Of a DNA stretch of 54,765 nt, positions 7,264-16,646 are shown in pieces. The notes beneath the pieces are model-generated. The model did no database searches. It worked only from the letters and a program-made list of their open reading frames with translations, and was not told where the DNA came from. Position numbers and translations under genes: made by a program. Source of the stretch: Myxococcales bacterium (GTDB lineage Bacteria; Myxococcota_A; Polyangia; Polyangiales; Polyangiaceae); assembly GCA_004193285.1 (NCBI GenBank), contig SECP01000060.1:1-54765 (forward strand), written 5' to 3'. The stretch's first letter is position 1. Each line of letters starts with the position of its first letter.

Positions 7264-9495
7264 CTAGCTGGCGACGCTCTCGTCGCTTGCGACCAGCTGA
7301 TCGGAGAGCTCGCGCTCCACCCGAGCGAAGGCTGCCGCCAGCTCGTCGAAAGTCGCTCGTGCGTCACCGCTGCCTGCCTCCAAAGAAGCGCAGAGGGCCG
7401 CCATGCGCGGGACCCCGATCGCCAAGCAGCTGCCCTTCAGCCGGTGGGCGGCGCTTCGTAGCGCTTCGTCGTCGCCGACCGCGACCGCCCCGCCAATCAA
7501 GCCGACTTGCGCCGGCACGTGCATCAAGAACACCTTGACCACCGCGTCGCTCCGGCTAACGCCAGGATCCAACAGCACTTCTGCTCGCTCTGGGGGCGCC
7601 GGGGGAAGGGACGGGGGCCGCTCGCCGAAAGCGGGCTCACGGCTCAGCGCCTTCGGCCACCAGCGCTCGATGGCCGCGCTCAGTACGGAAGCGCTAATCG
7701 GCTTGGTCACGTAGTCGTCCATGCCTGCCGAGAGCGCCTTGTCCCGCTCCCCTTCGAAGGCGTGGGCGGTCACCGCGATGAGGGCGATGCGCGCGCCCGT
7801 GCCTTCGCGACGACGAATCTCCCGCGCGGCCTCGTAGCCGTCCAGCTCGGGCATTTGGCAATCCATGAGAACGAGCGGGTACGCCCGCTGCTCGAGCGCC
7901 GCGAGGGCGAGCAGACCAGTTTCGACGACGTCTACCTCGTAGCCGAGCTCGGACAACATTTCGCGCATCACCTCTTGGTTGATGGCATTGTCCTCCGCGA
8001 CCAAGATTTTACGGGTCGCCCCTGCCGGGGACGCCGGCAGCGCGAGGGGCCGCGGCATCAGCGCAACCGACAGCGGCAGGGTGCCGGTCGACTCCAAACG
8101 ACGGAGCGGGAGGACGAACCAAAACGTGCTGCCCTCTCCGGGCTCGCTGATGACGCCCATGCGGCCCTTCATCAAGGCGACCAGTTGTTTGCTGATCGAT
8201 AGTCCGAGACCGGTGCCCCCATGTTTGCGCGTGAGTGAGCCGTCCACTTGAGAAAAAGCTTCGAATAGTCTGCTCTGCCGCGCGGGCTCGATGCCGACGC
8301 CGGTGTCGGTCACCTCGAAGCGAAGTTGAAACACCTGGCCCTTGGATTCTTCGACCGAGGCGTGAACGGTCACGCGGCCAGTTTCCGTGAACTTCACGGC
8401 GTTGCCGACCAGGTTGGAAAGCACCTGACGAACTCGCTCGGTATCCGCCTCCACCTGAGTGGGCACCTCGGCGTCCACCTTGGCCTCGAGGCGAAGGCCG
8501 CGGAGCTCGGCGCGAGCCGCGAAGAGCTCCGTCACCTCGTCTACGAGCGCGCGCACCCGGCAGGTCTCTTCGCGCAGCTCCATTTTGCCGGCCTCCATCT
8601 TGGAGAAGTCCAAAATATCGTTGACCGCCGACATCAACCCACTCGCGGACGTCTGCAGCGTCTTCAAGTACCGACGCTGCTTGTCATTCAAAGCGGTGCG
8701 TGAGAGCAGCTCCATCATGCCCAGCACGCCGTTCATGGGAGTGCGGATCTCGTGGCTCGTGTTGGCCAGGAATTCGCTCTTGAGTCGGACCCCCTCCAGC
8801 GCCTTCGCGGTCGTCTTTTCCAGCCGTTCGAAGGCGTTCTGGGTAGCGGTGATGATCGGGCCGATGTACGCGTTGACGAACAGAAGCGCGAAGAGGAAGG
8901 CCGCGAATCCGCCGGCAGCCACGCAGACCAGGATGTTGCGCTTCAGCTCGTCTGCGGCCCGCAGCTGCTCCGTCGACACGACGACCGCGACGCGCCCTAG
9001 GGGACTGCCCTCACTCGGCACCTCCACCCAAGACACGTAGTAGTCCGGCATCCTGCGAAGCGAGCGCGCAGCCGAAGAGAAGAGCGACGCCTCCGGCTCC
9101 GGTGGCCGGCCATGGGTGGCGAGGACCTTGCCCGACCTGTCCGTCACGACGATGGCGAGGATGTCCGGGTCTCGGTCGTAGCCTGCGAGCGAGCTCTCGA
9201 TTTGTCGCTCGTCGGCCCGGACGATGCCAAGCTCCGCCGCGTGCGCGAGCTCACCGGCGCCGCGACGCGCCTTCCACTCCAGGTCGGACTGCATTTTGGG
9301 GGTCAGCGCGCCGAAAATGCGCGAGACGAGCAAGAAATTCAGGCCCGAAAGGGCAAGCAGGAGCGCGACCACGAAGAGAGTCAAGACGCGCCGAAGCCGT
9401 GAGCTGCTCAGTAGCCGCCGGCGCTCGCGTGGCGCGGGAACGAGGGGCTCGAGCCCGCCAGTCTGGGGCGGTACGAGGGAACGGCGTGACGTCAT
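7264..9495 (-). CDS. Hybrid sensor histidine kinase with receiver and Hpt domains
   Basis: The 743-aa membrane kinase starts at ATG 9495 (MTSRRSLVPP). A 23-codon upstream extension is open but looks non-coding. Transmembrane helices lie at about 37-60 and 187-213, enclosing an extracytoplasmic sensor region. The dimerisation box has SHEIRTPMNG with phospho-accepting His at about residue 249, then an ATPase domain (GGTGLGLSISKQL). A receiver (KILVAEDNAINQ, LMDCQMPELDGYE) and a C-terminal Hpt domain (AAHRLKGSCLAIG) complete the phosphorelay. This is the BarA/ArcB layout. The final acceptor is likely a separate response regulator, and the divergent single-receiver gene at 9632 is the obvious candidate. 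The signal is unknown. Confidence 0.92.
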   Translation of the reverse strand: MTSRRSLVPPQTGGLEPLVPAPRERRRLLSSSRLRRVLTLFVVALLLALSGLNFLLVSRIFGALTPKMQSDLEWKARRGAGELAHAAELGIVRADERQIESSLAGYDRDPDILAIVVTDRSGKVLATHGRPPEPEASLFSSAARSLRRMPDYYVSWVEVPSEGSPLGRVAVVVSTEQLRAADELKRNILVCVAAGGFAAFLFALLFVNAYIGPIITATQNAFERLEKTTAKALEGVRLKSEFLANTSHEIRTPMNGVLGMMELLSRTALNDKQRRYLKTLQTSASGLMSAVNDILDFSKMEAGKMELREETCRVRALVDEVTELFAARAELRGLRLEAKVDAEVPTQVEADTERVRQVLSNLVGNAVKFTETGRVTVHASVEESKGQVFQLRFEVTDTGVGIEPARQSRLFEAFSQVDGSLTRKHGGTGLGLSISKQLVALMKGRMGVISEPGEGSTFWFVLPLRRLESTGTLPLSVALMPRPLALPASPAGATRKILVAEDNAINQEVMREMLSELGYEVDVVETGLLALAALEQRAYPLVLMDCQMPELDGYEAAREIRRREGTGARIALIAVTAHAFEGERDKALSAGMDDYVTKPISASVLSAAIERWWPKALSREPAFGERPPSLPPAPPERAEVLLDPGVSRSDAVVKVFLMHVPAQVGLIGGAVAVGDDEALRSAAHRLKGSCLAIGVPRMAALCASLEAGSGDARATFDELAAAFARVERELSDQLVASDESVAS

Positions 9496-9631
9496 GGCGG
9501 ACGGCCTCGAGTCGGTACGGCCGAAGCGCCAAGGGTCTAAGTCCCGGCCCGCGCCGCCGTACAACGCCGCGGAAAGCTCGCGGTTCAGGGCTTAATCGGC
9601 GCACCGCAGCGGCCGTTTTCGTCCTGTGCAG

Positions 9632-10063
9632 ATGGGCGCCTCGAGCCTGAAACCGGACTCGCCTTCCATACCAGCTCGCAAACGAGGCAAGGTACTCGTC
9701 GTGGACGATGACCCAGTGACGCTGGAAGTCGTCCGTGAGCGCCTGCAGGGAGCGGGGTGGGAAGTGCACGTGCGCACCGATGCGATCGGTACGTCGCAGT
9801 GGGTGGCCCGCGAGCAGCCGGAGTTCCTCTTGCTCGACGTGATGATGCCGGCGCTCAGTGGCGGAGAGCTGGGACAGCTCCTGAAGCGCAGCAACACCAC
9901 GAACCAGACCGCTGTCATCCTTCATTCCAGCCTCGGCTCGGACGCGCTCGGCTCCGTGCTGGAGCGAACAGGCGCCATCGGGGTCATCGCCAAGACGCAT
10001 GATCGAGAGAAATTTTTGGACGAGTTCGAGCGATTGACGCAGCTATCGAAGCGTCGGGCCTAG
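9632..10063 (+). CDS. Single-domain response regulator
   Basis: The 143-aa protein starts at ATG 9632; a GTG two codons upstream is an alternative. After a 20-residue basic N-terminus it is one receiver domain with the acidic pair in VLVVDDD, the phospho-acceptor Asp in LLLDVMMP and the conserved Lys in VIAKTH. It has no output domain, so it probably works by protein contact or as a phosphate shuttle. It is divergent from the hybrid kinase, with 136 bp between starts, which supports a partnership. Its stop lies seven bases from the stop of the convergent glycoside hydrolase gene, leaving no room for a terminator. Confidence 0.9.
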   Translation: MGASSLKPDSPSIPARKRGKVLVVDDDPVTLEVVRERLQGAGWEVHVRTDAIGTSQWVAREQPEFLLLDVMMPALSGGELGQLLKRSNTTNQTAVILHSSLGSDALGSVLERTGAIGVIAKTHDREKFLDEFERLTQLSKRRA

Positions 10064-10070
10064 GCGACCC

Positions 10071-12845
10071 TCACTCGCGCACTATCTCGTAGTGCATCGT
10101 GCGGTGCTGAGCGGCAAGCTCGATGCCTCCGCTCGCGCTCAGCGGCACGAGGTGATCGCGCTCGCCATTCGGTCCGAGCGCGTAGACTTTGAGCGGCGCT
10201 TTGCCGGCCAGACCGAGCAGCCCCAGCCGCCCGACGATCGGCTCCACCAGCACGGGCGCGGAACCCGGGTTCACCAGCCGATTTCGCCCGGGCGCGAGCG
10301 TCATGCCGGTGTTGACGGCGTTGCCCAGCGCGGTGACGAGCAAGCGCTTGGAGGTCTTGATGGGCTGGTCGTCGAGCGCGCTCAGGATGACGACCGCGAA
10401 CGCGCTCTCGAGCTCGAGCTCGAGGTTGGTGAGCGTCACCTTTTGCGCAGGTTTGAAGCCGGCGAAGGCCTGGGTGCGAGCCGTGTCCACCTGCAGGGTC
10501 CCGCGCGTAGCGTCGTGTACCAACTCGCCGTCGTTGGCGCGCGCCACACCATCCTTGATGCTCGCGGCGACGAGTCGCTGCAGCTCCGGCTCGGTCTGCC
10601 CGCCCGCGCCGAAGCCGACGCCGGTCTTGCCCAAGCGCGCCAGCTCCTTGGGCGGGCCGGCGCGAAACAACGGGTCGAATACCTGCGCATCCGTTATGGC
10701 GAGCACGGATTCTTGCTTGGCCACGCGCACGTCGCGCCGATGAAAGAGCAGTGAGACGGCAGGCCAGGCGCCCAGCATCGTCGGCTGCTCGATCACGTCG
10801 AAGTTCGAGGACAGGCGGTCCACGCCCTCGGCCGCCCTCGCGCTGTGGCTGAAGGCGAACTGGATGGGGCTCATGTTTCCGAGCGCGGCGTAGGCGCCCA
10901 TCACCAGCACGCCTTCGTGCCGATAGTCGTTCGGCGCCGATGTTTGCCATTCGCTCGCCGTGTAAGGCAGGCCTCGGACGCGGCGCGCGGCGAGCGACCC
11001 AACGACTCCGAGACCGGCGTCCTTCAGCAACGAGCCGGGGTCCCAAGAGATCTCGGTGGTGTAGCCCCAGCCGCCATTGGGGTGGGCCCAGTAGGCGTGC
11101 CGATCCACGAAATCCAGCTGCGCGTTCACGTACAGGTCGATGGGAGTCTCGACCCAATGATTGCTACCGGTCAGGAGCCCACGGTACCCGAGCTGAGCGA
11201 GCTTGCCCTGGATGCGCCGGTAATAGGAGAGCACCGTGTCGTAATAAAAGCGTAGCGAGTCCGCCGCCCGCGCGCGGCTCAGCCGCTTCGCGTCCTCACC
11301 ACCGAACTGAACGACCGCGTCCACGTTGCCTTGGGCCGGATCTTCCGCCGCCTCCAGCCCCTTGCCGCCCTTGTCGTCTGGCGCCCATCGCGCGGCCAAA
11401 GCAGCGCGGCCGCCCGGCACCCGCTTAGCGAGCCACTCCGAAAATTGCTTCGCCAAGACAGCGCGATACTCGGGCGTCGCGATCGCGAACTCGCCTTCGC
11501 TCTGGATCCAGAACAAGCTGTCTTCGTTGATGACCTCCACCAGCGCGACCGCCGGATCTTTGGCGTAGCGGCGCTTCGTGTACGGGTTTTCGTGGCCCAT
11601 CAGCTGCTCCACGAACTGCTCCTGGAGTCGAATCAGCTCCGGCGCGAACTCGCCCTCGACCTTGAGGCCCGCGGTGAGGTCGCTCGGTGCGAGCGCTGCC
11701 TCTCCGTCGCCGAGCTTGCGGTGCACCAGCATGTCCAAAAATTGATAGATGCCGCGCTTTTGCAGGGCCGCGACGAAGTAGTCGAAGCGCTCCAGCGCTT
11801 CCGGATCGAGCTTGAGCGTGGCGCCGCCGTTCCCGAAGAGGTTGGGCTGCGACCAGGCGGCGTCCATATGATGGTGACGAGTGATGTTGACGCCCAGCTG
11901 GGCCAGCAGCTCCGCCATCTGATCGGCCTCGGCGTGAGTCGGGAAGTTCGCCCCCGCGACGAGGTTCACTCCCCAAAACCGAACCGGCTTTCCGCTCGCG
12001 AAGACGAAGTCGTCGCCGCGGCGTTTGACTTGGCCATGCTTGCCGGCGGGCGCGTCCAGCAGCCGGCTCACGTCCAGCGCGGTGCCCCGGCGCTTCTCGG
12101 GATTCGTCCCTCGATACTCGAACCAGTCTTTCGCGTCATAACCCACCGGAGTGAGGACGACGTCTTCCGGGCTCAGCTCCAGATGATCCAGGCTGAGCTC
12201 GAAAGGCCTCGAGAACGCGGCGGGCGAGAACTGAACCTGCACGACATCGTCGAAGACCGCGGGATACTTTCTGCCCCAACCCGCTTGAGTGAAACCGCTG
12301 ATCGGCAGAGTCACTTGCGTCCACTCGCTCGTCGCGACGAAGTCTTGCTTGAAGTGGTCGTAGTCCATGACCGCCGCCTTGGCGAGCACGACGGAGTAGC
12401 GCCCGCCGTCTCCTTTGGCCCAAAACCGCATGCTCCGAAAGCCGCGTAGGTCACGCGGTGATTTGTCGCGGTTCAGGAACACCTGAAGCTGAGCCCAGGA
12501 GTACGGCGGGCGGTTGTCACCCACCTTGCCGAAGTAGCGCGCCGCGTGGCCCGGCGAAGGAGGCGCGCCGCCGGCCGTCAGCACGAACGGGTCGGGGCTC
12601 ACCCGCGTGCCGAGGCCGTTGCGGTCGAACGCGCACCAGAACCCGCCGGACGTGCCCTGCGGTGACTCGAAATCCTCCACCAACCAGGTAGTGACGGGGG
12701 GTACGGGTTTCGGAGCCGGTGTAGGCGATGGGGGTCGCTCCTTCGCGGGAGGCGAAGAAGCGTCGATACAGCCCGCGCCAGCGGCGAGCAGCACGATGAG
12801 CCCCAAGCTCGCTTCGCGGACGAAACTGATGACCGTGCGACGCAT
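10071..12845 (-). CDS. Lipoprotein glycoside hydrolase (clan GH-A-like) with N-terminal CBM-like domain
   Basis: The 924-aa protein has a lipoprotein signal (GLIVLLAAGAGC, Cys near residue 26) and a Pro-rich linker. A beta-sandwich-like domain comes first (about 55-230, starting WLVEDFESPQG), similar in style to CBM11/CIA30 domains. A catalytic-type TIM-barrel region follows, with FWGVNLVAGANFP, the acid/base candidate Glu in EVINEDS near residue 441, and a possible nucleophile in SEWQTSAPND. The C-terminal part is beta-rich. The Asn-Glu pair and barrel layout fit GH5-like cellulase-superfamily enzymes, but the substrate cannot be named. It is probably anchored in the outer membrane and attacks external polysaccharide. 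Confidence 0.78.
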   Translation of the reverse strand: MRRTVISFVREASLGLIVLLAAGAGCIDASSPPAKERPPSPTPAPKPVPPVTTWLVEDFESPQGTSGGFWCAFDRNGLGTRVSPDPFVLTAGGAPPSPGHAARYFGKVGDNRPPYSWAQLQVFLNRDKSPRDLRGFRSMRFWAKGDGGRYSVVLAKAAVMDYDHFKQDFVATSEWTQVTLPISGFTQAGWGRKYPAVFDDVVQVQFSPAAFSRPFELSLDHLELSPEDVVLTPVGYDAKDWFEYRGTNPEKRRGTALDVSRLLDAPAGKHGQVKRRGDDFVFASGKPVRFWGVNLVAGANFPTHAEADQMAELLAQLGVNITRHHHMDAAWSQPNLFGNGGATLKLDPEALERFDYFVAALQKRGIYQFLDMLVHRKLGDGEAALAPSDLTAGLKVEGEFAPELIRLQEQFVEQLMGHENPYTKRRYAKDPAVALVEVINEDSLFWIQSEGEFAIATPEYRAVLAKQFSEWLAKRVPGGRAALAARWAPDDKGGKGLEAAEDPAQGNVDAVVQFGGEDAKRLSRARAADSLRFYYDTVLSYYRRIQGKLAQLGYRGLLTGSNHWVETPIDLYVNAQLDFVDRHAYWAHPNGGWGYTTEISWDPGSLLKDAGLGVVGSLAARRVRGLPYTASEWQTSAPNDYRHEGVLVMGAYAALGNMSPIQFAFSHSARAAEGVDRLSSNFDVIEQPTMLGAWPAVSLLFHRRDVRVAKQESVLAITDAQVFDPLFRAGPPKELARLGKTGVGFGAGGQTEPELQRLVAASIKDGVARANDGELVHDATRGTLQVDTARTQAFAGFKPAQKVTLTNLELELESAFAVVILSALDDQPIKTSKRLLVTALGNAVNTGMTLAPGRNRLVNPGSAPVLVEPIVGRLGLLGLAGKAPLKVYALGPNGERDHLVPLSASGGIELAAQHRTMHYEIVRE

Positions 12846-12962
12846 TCGACGGCGGAGGGTAGGACAAAGCTCGGAGCGCGCGCTACACTCCTTCCGTCAG
12901 TCACTCTTTGCCCGCCGTTACTGGCGAGCCATGCTTTTCGCTTGTTCAGCTTCAGAGGTTAG

Positions 12963-13736
12963 ATGCGTCAGATTCGGATCTGCGCCCAGTTGTGGATGAC
13001 CGCGCTGGCCGTCCTCGCATGCAGCGGCGGCGAGTTCGCGAGCAATGACGAGTTTAGCAGCGCCGGCGCAGAAGCGGGCGCGGACGCGGGCCCTACTTCA
13101 GAGGTCCCGCAGCCGAGCGACGACAAAGGATCGCAGGGCGGGTCGCGAGGCCTGAGCATCGGCGGAGGCAGCCTCGCGGGGGCGGCCAACACCGGCGGCG
13201 CCGCGAGCACCGGCGGCGGGGCCAGCAGCGCGGGGACGACGTCTGTTCCGCCGACGGCTGGCGGCGCCAAGGCGGAGGAATGCGCGACCGGGAGCGTGAC
13301 CATCCGCATGCTACCGAGCCCCAAGCTCCCGAAGGACTACTTGTGTGACGCGAGCTGCGGCACGGGTTGGCTCACGATCACGGACGCAGAAGGCGCCACC
13401 GCCTTCTCCATCTCGGCGGCGTGCGGGACCGCTAGTTGCGATACGTGCGAGGTCCAGACGTGCGGCGCCGCCCCTTGCTTGCCCACCGCCCTCACCGGCG
13501 CCGGCAGCGAAGTGGTGTGGAACGGCCAGTACCTGGCGAAGGACACGTGCGGGGACCACATGGCGTGTCAACGCCAAGCGTGCGTGAAGCCGGGCAAATA
13601 CAAGGCGCGGGCCTGCGCAGCGTTGAACCAGGGCGAGTCGAGCTACGGCTGCACGCCCCAGGAGGCCCAGCTGTGCGCCGAAACCGAGTTCGAGTTTCCG
13701 TCGGAGCAGCAAGTGGTCCTGCTCCTGGAAAACTAG
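12963..13736 (+). CDS. Cys-rich lipoprotein of unknown function
   Basis: The 257-aa protein starts at ATG 12963 with AGAGG just upstream. The signal ends in ALAVLACSGG, a lipobox. It is followed by about 80 residues of Gly/Ala/Ser/Thr linker and then a domain with many cysteines (CDASCG, CDTCEVQTCG, CGDHMACQRQ). The C-terminus EFEFPSEQQVVLLLEN fits a beta-strand end. I do not recognise a named family. This architecture is frequent for myxobacterial surface lipoproteins. It is divergent from the glycoside hydrolase lipoprotein, with 117 bp between them. Confidence 0.75.
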   Translation: MRQIRICAQLWMTALAVLACSGGEFASNDEFSSAGAEAGADAGPTSEVPQPSDDKGSQGGSRGLSIGGGSLAGAANTGGAASTGGGASSAGTTSVPPTAGGAKAEECATGSVTIRMLPSPKLPKDYLCDASCGTGWLTITDAEGATAFSISAACGTASCDTCEVQTCGAAPCLPTALTGAGSEVVWNGQYLAKDTCGDHMACQRQACVKPGKYKARACAALNQGESSYGCTPQEAQLCAETEFEFPSEQQVVLLLEN

Positions 13737-13763
13737 AGCGGAACTTGGCGTGGAATCTGGGAT

Positions 13764-13781
13764 CCCGAGCCAGGGCTCGGG
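13764..13781. terminator. Hairpin after the Cys-rich lipoprotein gene
   Basis: CCCGAGCC and GGCTCGGG form a perfect 8-bp inverted repeat with a 2-base centre, 27 bases after the stop codon. No T-run follows, so it may act as a weak or factor-assisted terminator or protect the RNA end. Confidence 0.4.
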
Positions 13782-13892
13782 CGCTCAACAATTCTTCACC
13801 CCGCCCCGACAACGCCCTTCACATTCACGCCCGACGTTTCCGATGAAGCCGGCCCCGCCCCCACGGCGAGCCGGCACGAAAGGAACGTCGGA

Positions 13893-14342
13893 ATGTTTGG
13901 TTTTTTCATAGGTACGGCGTGTTTGATTGGCCTCGTGGCGGTAGCGCGGCGCGGGCGGCACCGCCATTTCGGCGGGTGGCACCGCGGTCGCGGAGGTTTT
14001 GGCGGCAGGTTCTTCCTGCGCCGCGTCCTGGAGCGGCTCGACACCACACCGGGTCAGGAAAAGGTCATCCGTGAGGCCATTCACGACCTCAAGGAGGACG
14101 CCTCCGGCCTCCGCGGGGAGATGCGTGGCACACGGAGCGAGCTGGCGGAGGCTCTGCGTGCGCCAGAGCTCGACAAGGAGTCGATCGATCGCGTCTTCGC
14201 GAAGCACGACGAGCTCATCGAGAAGCTTCGCGCGTCGCTGCTCGACACTGCGGAGAAGGTGCACACGACGCTGGACGACCAGCAGCGCAAGCGGCTCGCC
14301 GACATGATCGAATCCGGGCCCATGCGCTACGCGGGTTGCTGA
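13893..14342 (+). CDS. CpxP/Spy-like periplasmic protein with membrane anchor
   Basis: The 149-aa protein starts at ATG 13893 with AGGA upstream. A hydrophobic N-terminus (FFIGTACLIGLVAVA) has no clear cleavage site. An Arg/His/Gly-rich stretch that could bind metal follows, and the rest is helical and charged (TTPGQEKVIREAIHDLKED and TLDDQQRKRLADMIESG). Paired helices with Q-rich turns after TTPGQ and LDDQQ fit the Spy/CpxP/zinc-resistance-associated superfamily, which senses or buffers envelope stress. It leads a run of four plus-strand genes ending in a regulator and a sensor kinase, matching the CpxP-CpxR-CpxA theme. The His-rich segment and missing cleavage site set it apart from classical CpxP. 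Confidence 0.75.
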   Translation: MFGFFIGTACLIGLVAVARRGRHRHFGGWHRGRGGFGGRFFLRRVLERLDTTPGQEKVIREAIHDLKEDASGLRGEMRGTRSELAEALRAPELDKESIDRVFAKHDELIEKLRASLLDTAEKVHTTLDDQQRKRLADMIESGPMRYAGC

Positions 14343-14355
14343 AAGGAGCGAGCCG

Positions 14356-14556
14356 ATGCGCAGGAAATTAGCGATGCTCTTGTTGGCGACGGGCGCGGTC
14401 CTCGGCTTCGGGGCGGGTTTCGCCCGGCTCCACGCCGGCCCTGGATACTTCGGCCGCGGCCGGCACGGAGACTTCGAGCGCCGAGTGGCGGACGCGTGCA
14501 CGGAATCCGCGCTGCGCGTCTACGGTCAAAAGGCCGGCGTAGGGCCCAAACCGTGA
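14356..14556 (+). CDS. Small exported protein in the Cpx-like operon
   Basis: The 66-aa protein has AAAGGAG well placed before ATG 14356, 13 bp after the CpxP-like gene. Its N-terminus (RRKLAMLLLATGAVLGFGAG) is a signal or anchor. The rest is Gly/Arg/His-rich, like the linker of the gene before it, and ends in a short polar tail. No family is recognised. The ribosome site and operon position support a real gene. Confidence 0.65.
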   Translation: MRRKLAMLLLATGAVLGFGAGFARLHAGPGYFGRGRHGDFERRVADACTESALRVYGQKAGVGPKP

Positions 14557-14642
14557 CCGCAGCCGTGATGGTAGGGCTCGAGGCTTTTGCTGCCGAGAGC
14601 CCTACGCCGGGCCAGCGACCCGTGGCATCCTCGGCGCGTGCC

Positions 14643-15320
14643 ATGGACCTGAACGTGCTCATCGTGGACGACGACGAGCGACTCTACGAGCTGCTCGCGC
14701 AGTACTTGGCTGAAAACGGAGTGATCGCCAAACGAGCAGCTACCGGCCCGCTCGGCCTCAGAGCGCTGGAGAGCGGCGAGTCGTACGACGCCGTGCTGCT
14801 CGACGTGATGCTTCCGGGGCTGGACGGGCTGAGCCTGCTCAAGCGTCTCCGGGAGAAGAGCCAGATCCCCGTCATCATGCTCACGGCCAAGGGCGACGAG
14901 ACCGATCGCGTCGTCGGTCTTGAGCTCGGCGCAGACGACTACCTGGCGAAGCCGTTCAGCCCGCGCGAGCTACTCGCACGGCTGCGGGCGGTGCTGCGGC
15001 GAACGCAGGTAGACCCGAACAAGGAGCAGCTCTCGGTGGGCAGCATGTCGTTCGACGTCGCCGCCCGCAGCGTGCTGCGCGACGGGCGAGCGGTCGAGCT
15101 CACCGGCTTGGAGTTCGACCTGCTGCTCGCCCTCGCGCGGCGTGCCGGTCGCGTCGTGCCGCGCAGCAACCTGCTGGAGCTGGCGGGTCGCAACGACGTG
15201 AACGTCAGTGACCGCACGGTGGACGTCCACGTTTCGCACATCAGAAAGAAGCTCGGAGACGACGACGCGGTGCTGCTCAAGACCGTACGCGGGGTCGGCT
15301 ACGTGCTGACGCGCGAATGA
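14643..15320 (+). CDS. OmpR-family response regulator (CpxR-like)
   Basis: The 225-aa protein starts at ATG 14643 (MDLNVLIVDDDERLYELLAQ). The frame is open further upstream, but homology begins here. The receiver has phospho-acceptor Asp in VLLDVMLPGLDG and Lys in DYLAKPFSPREL. The C-terminal winged helix has LTGLEFDLLLALAR, RTVDVHVSHIRKKLG and the typical end VRGVGYVLTRE. It overlaps the following sensor kinase by four bases (ATGA), so the two are translationally coupled. With the CpxP-like gene upstream it probably controls an envelope-stress response. Target promoters are not evident. Confidence 0.92.
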   Translation: MDLNVLIVDDDERLYELLAQYLAENGVIAKRAATGPLGLRALESGESYDAVLLDVMLPGLDGLSLLKRLREKSQIPVIMLTAKGDETDRVVGLELGADDYLAKPFSPRELLARLRAVLRRTQVDPNKEQLSVGSMSFDVAARSVLRDGRAVELTGLEFDLLLALARRAGRVVPRSNLLELAGRNDVNVSDRTVDVHVSHIRKKLGDDDAVLLKTVRGVGYVLTRE

Positions 15321-16615
15321 GCCTGCGCGCGCTCCACCGCCGACACCGGCAATTTCACCGACGCCACGATTTCAAGCTGCAGCGGCGGCTTTTTTGGTGG
15401 TTCGGCTTCACGACGTTCATGACCTGCTGCGTCGCCTTCGGGGTGATGCGGCTCGTATCCCCGGATGCCCACGGCTGGCGCAAGGACGCCCAGAGGCTCG
15501 AGCAGTTCGCTTCTGGCCGCTTCGCGCAGGTGTGGACGGACGCGGCCGCCCGGCGAGAGCTGACAGAGGCGGTCGCGCAAGCTTTCGACGCGTCGCTGCG
15601 GGTAGAGGATACCGGGGGCCAGCTGCTGGAGTCGGTGGGTACGGAGTGCCACGAGGGCGCGGTGAAGCTGGAGGTCAAGCGCGGAGGTATCGCTCTGGGC
15701 ACCGTGCACGGCTGCCTCCACAGCCGGGGGCCGCGCTGGTACGCGGGCGTCGCGACGCTGTTCGCGGCCTTTCTCACGATTTGGGCGGCTACCGGCAAGC
15801 TCGCTCGATACATCACGCGGCCTCTTCAAGACCTCACGCGCGTCACGCGCGAGATCGGCGAGGGCAAGCTCGAGAGCCGCGTGCGGCTCGGATACCACCA
15901 CAAGGGCGAGGTGGGGATCCTGGCCGACTCCATCAACGAGATGGCGAAGCGCATAGAACGCCAGCTCAAGGATCAACGGGAGCTGCTGGCGGGCGTTTCG
16001 CACGAAATCCGCAGCCCGCTCGCCCGTTTGCGCGTGCTCGCGGAGCTGCTCCAGGGCGGCTCCCCCACCCCGGACCTCCACTACAAAATCGAGAGGGAGG
16101 TAGCCGACATCGACGACCTCGTCGGCAAGCTGCTCGCGAGCTCCCGGCTGGATTTCGAGGCGCTGGACTTGCAGGTGCTGTGCGCGCGTGACGTCGCGCT
16201 GCGTTCTTTGGAACGAGCGGGTCTACCGCCGCATCTCCTGACCGACACCTCCCTCGAGGCTACCGTCCGCGGCGACGCAACTCTGCTCGCTCGTGCACTA
16301 GGTAACTTGCTGGAAAACGCGCAGCACCACGCGGGCGGAGTCGAGTCCCTCACTCTGAGAGCGAGCGAGACCCACGTTTGTTTGGACGTGGCCGACCGAG
16401 GCCCGGGGCTCTCCGAGCAAGCCCTCTCCCACGGCTTCGACCCGTTTTACCGCGGGTCCAGGGACGGGCAAACGTCGTCTCGTGGCGCGCTGGGCCTCGG
16501 GCTTTCGCTCGTGCGGCGCATCGCACGAGCTCACAGCGGCGACGCCACTATCACGAATCGACCCGAAGGCGGGGCGGTCGCAACGCTCACGCTCCCCCGA
16601 GCTCGAGAGGCGTGA
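15317..16615 (+). CDS. Sensor histidine kinase (CpxA-like)
   Basis: The 432-aa membrane kinase starts with a basic His/Arg stretch. Helices at about 30-50 and 145-165 frame a periplasmic sensor segment of roughly 100 residues. It continues through HAMP (ITRPLQDLTRVTREIGEG), a phospho-accepting box (GVSHEIRSPLARLRVL) and an ATPase domain with N-box LGNLLENAQHHA, DRGPGLSEQAL and LGLGLSLVRRIAR. It is coupled by ATGA to the regulator gene. The order of partners fits a Cpx-type stress circuit with the upstream Spy/CpxP-like protein as possible periplasmic modulator. It is convergent with the MFS transporter gene. Confidence 0.92.
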   Translation: MSLRALHRRHRQFHRRHDFKLQRRLFWWFGFTTFMTCCVAFGVMRLVSPDAHGWRKDAQRLEQFASGRFAQVWTDAAARRELTEAVAQAFDASLRVEDTGGQLLESVGTECHEGAVKLEVKRGGIALGTVHGCLHSRGPRWYAGVATLFAAFLTIWAATGKLARYITRPLQDLTRVTREIGEGKLESRVRLGYHHKGEVGILADSINEMAKRIERQLKDQRELLAGVSHEIRSPLARLRVLAELLQGGSPTPDLHYKIEREVADIDDLVGKLLASSRLDFEALDLQVLCARDVALRSLERAGLPPHLLTDTSLEATVRGDATLLARALGNLLENAQHHAGGVESLTLRASETHVCLDVADRGPGLSEQALSHGFDPFYRGSRDGQTSSRGALGLGLSLVRRIARAHSGDATITNRPEGGAVATLTLPRAREA

Positions 16616-16646
16616 GCGGACCGCTTCGCGTGCGCGGCTCGCGTCA

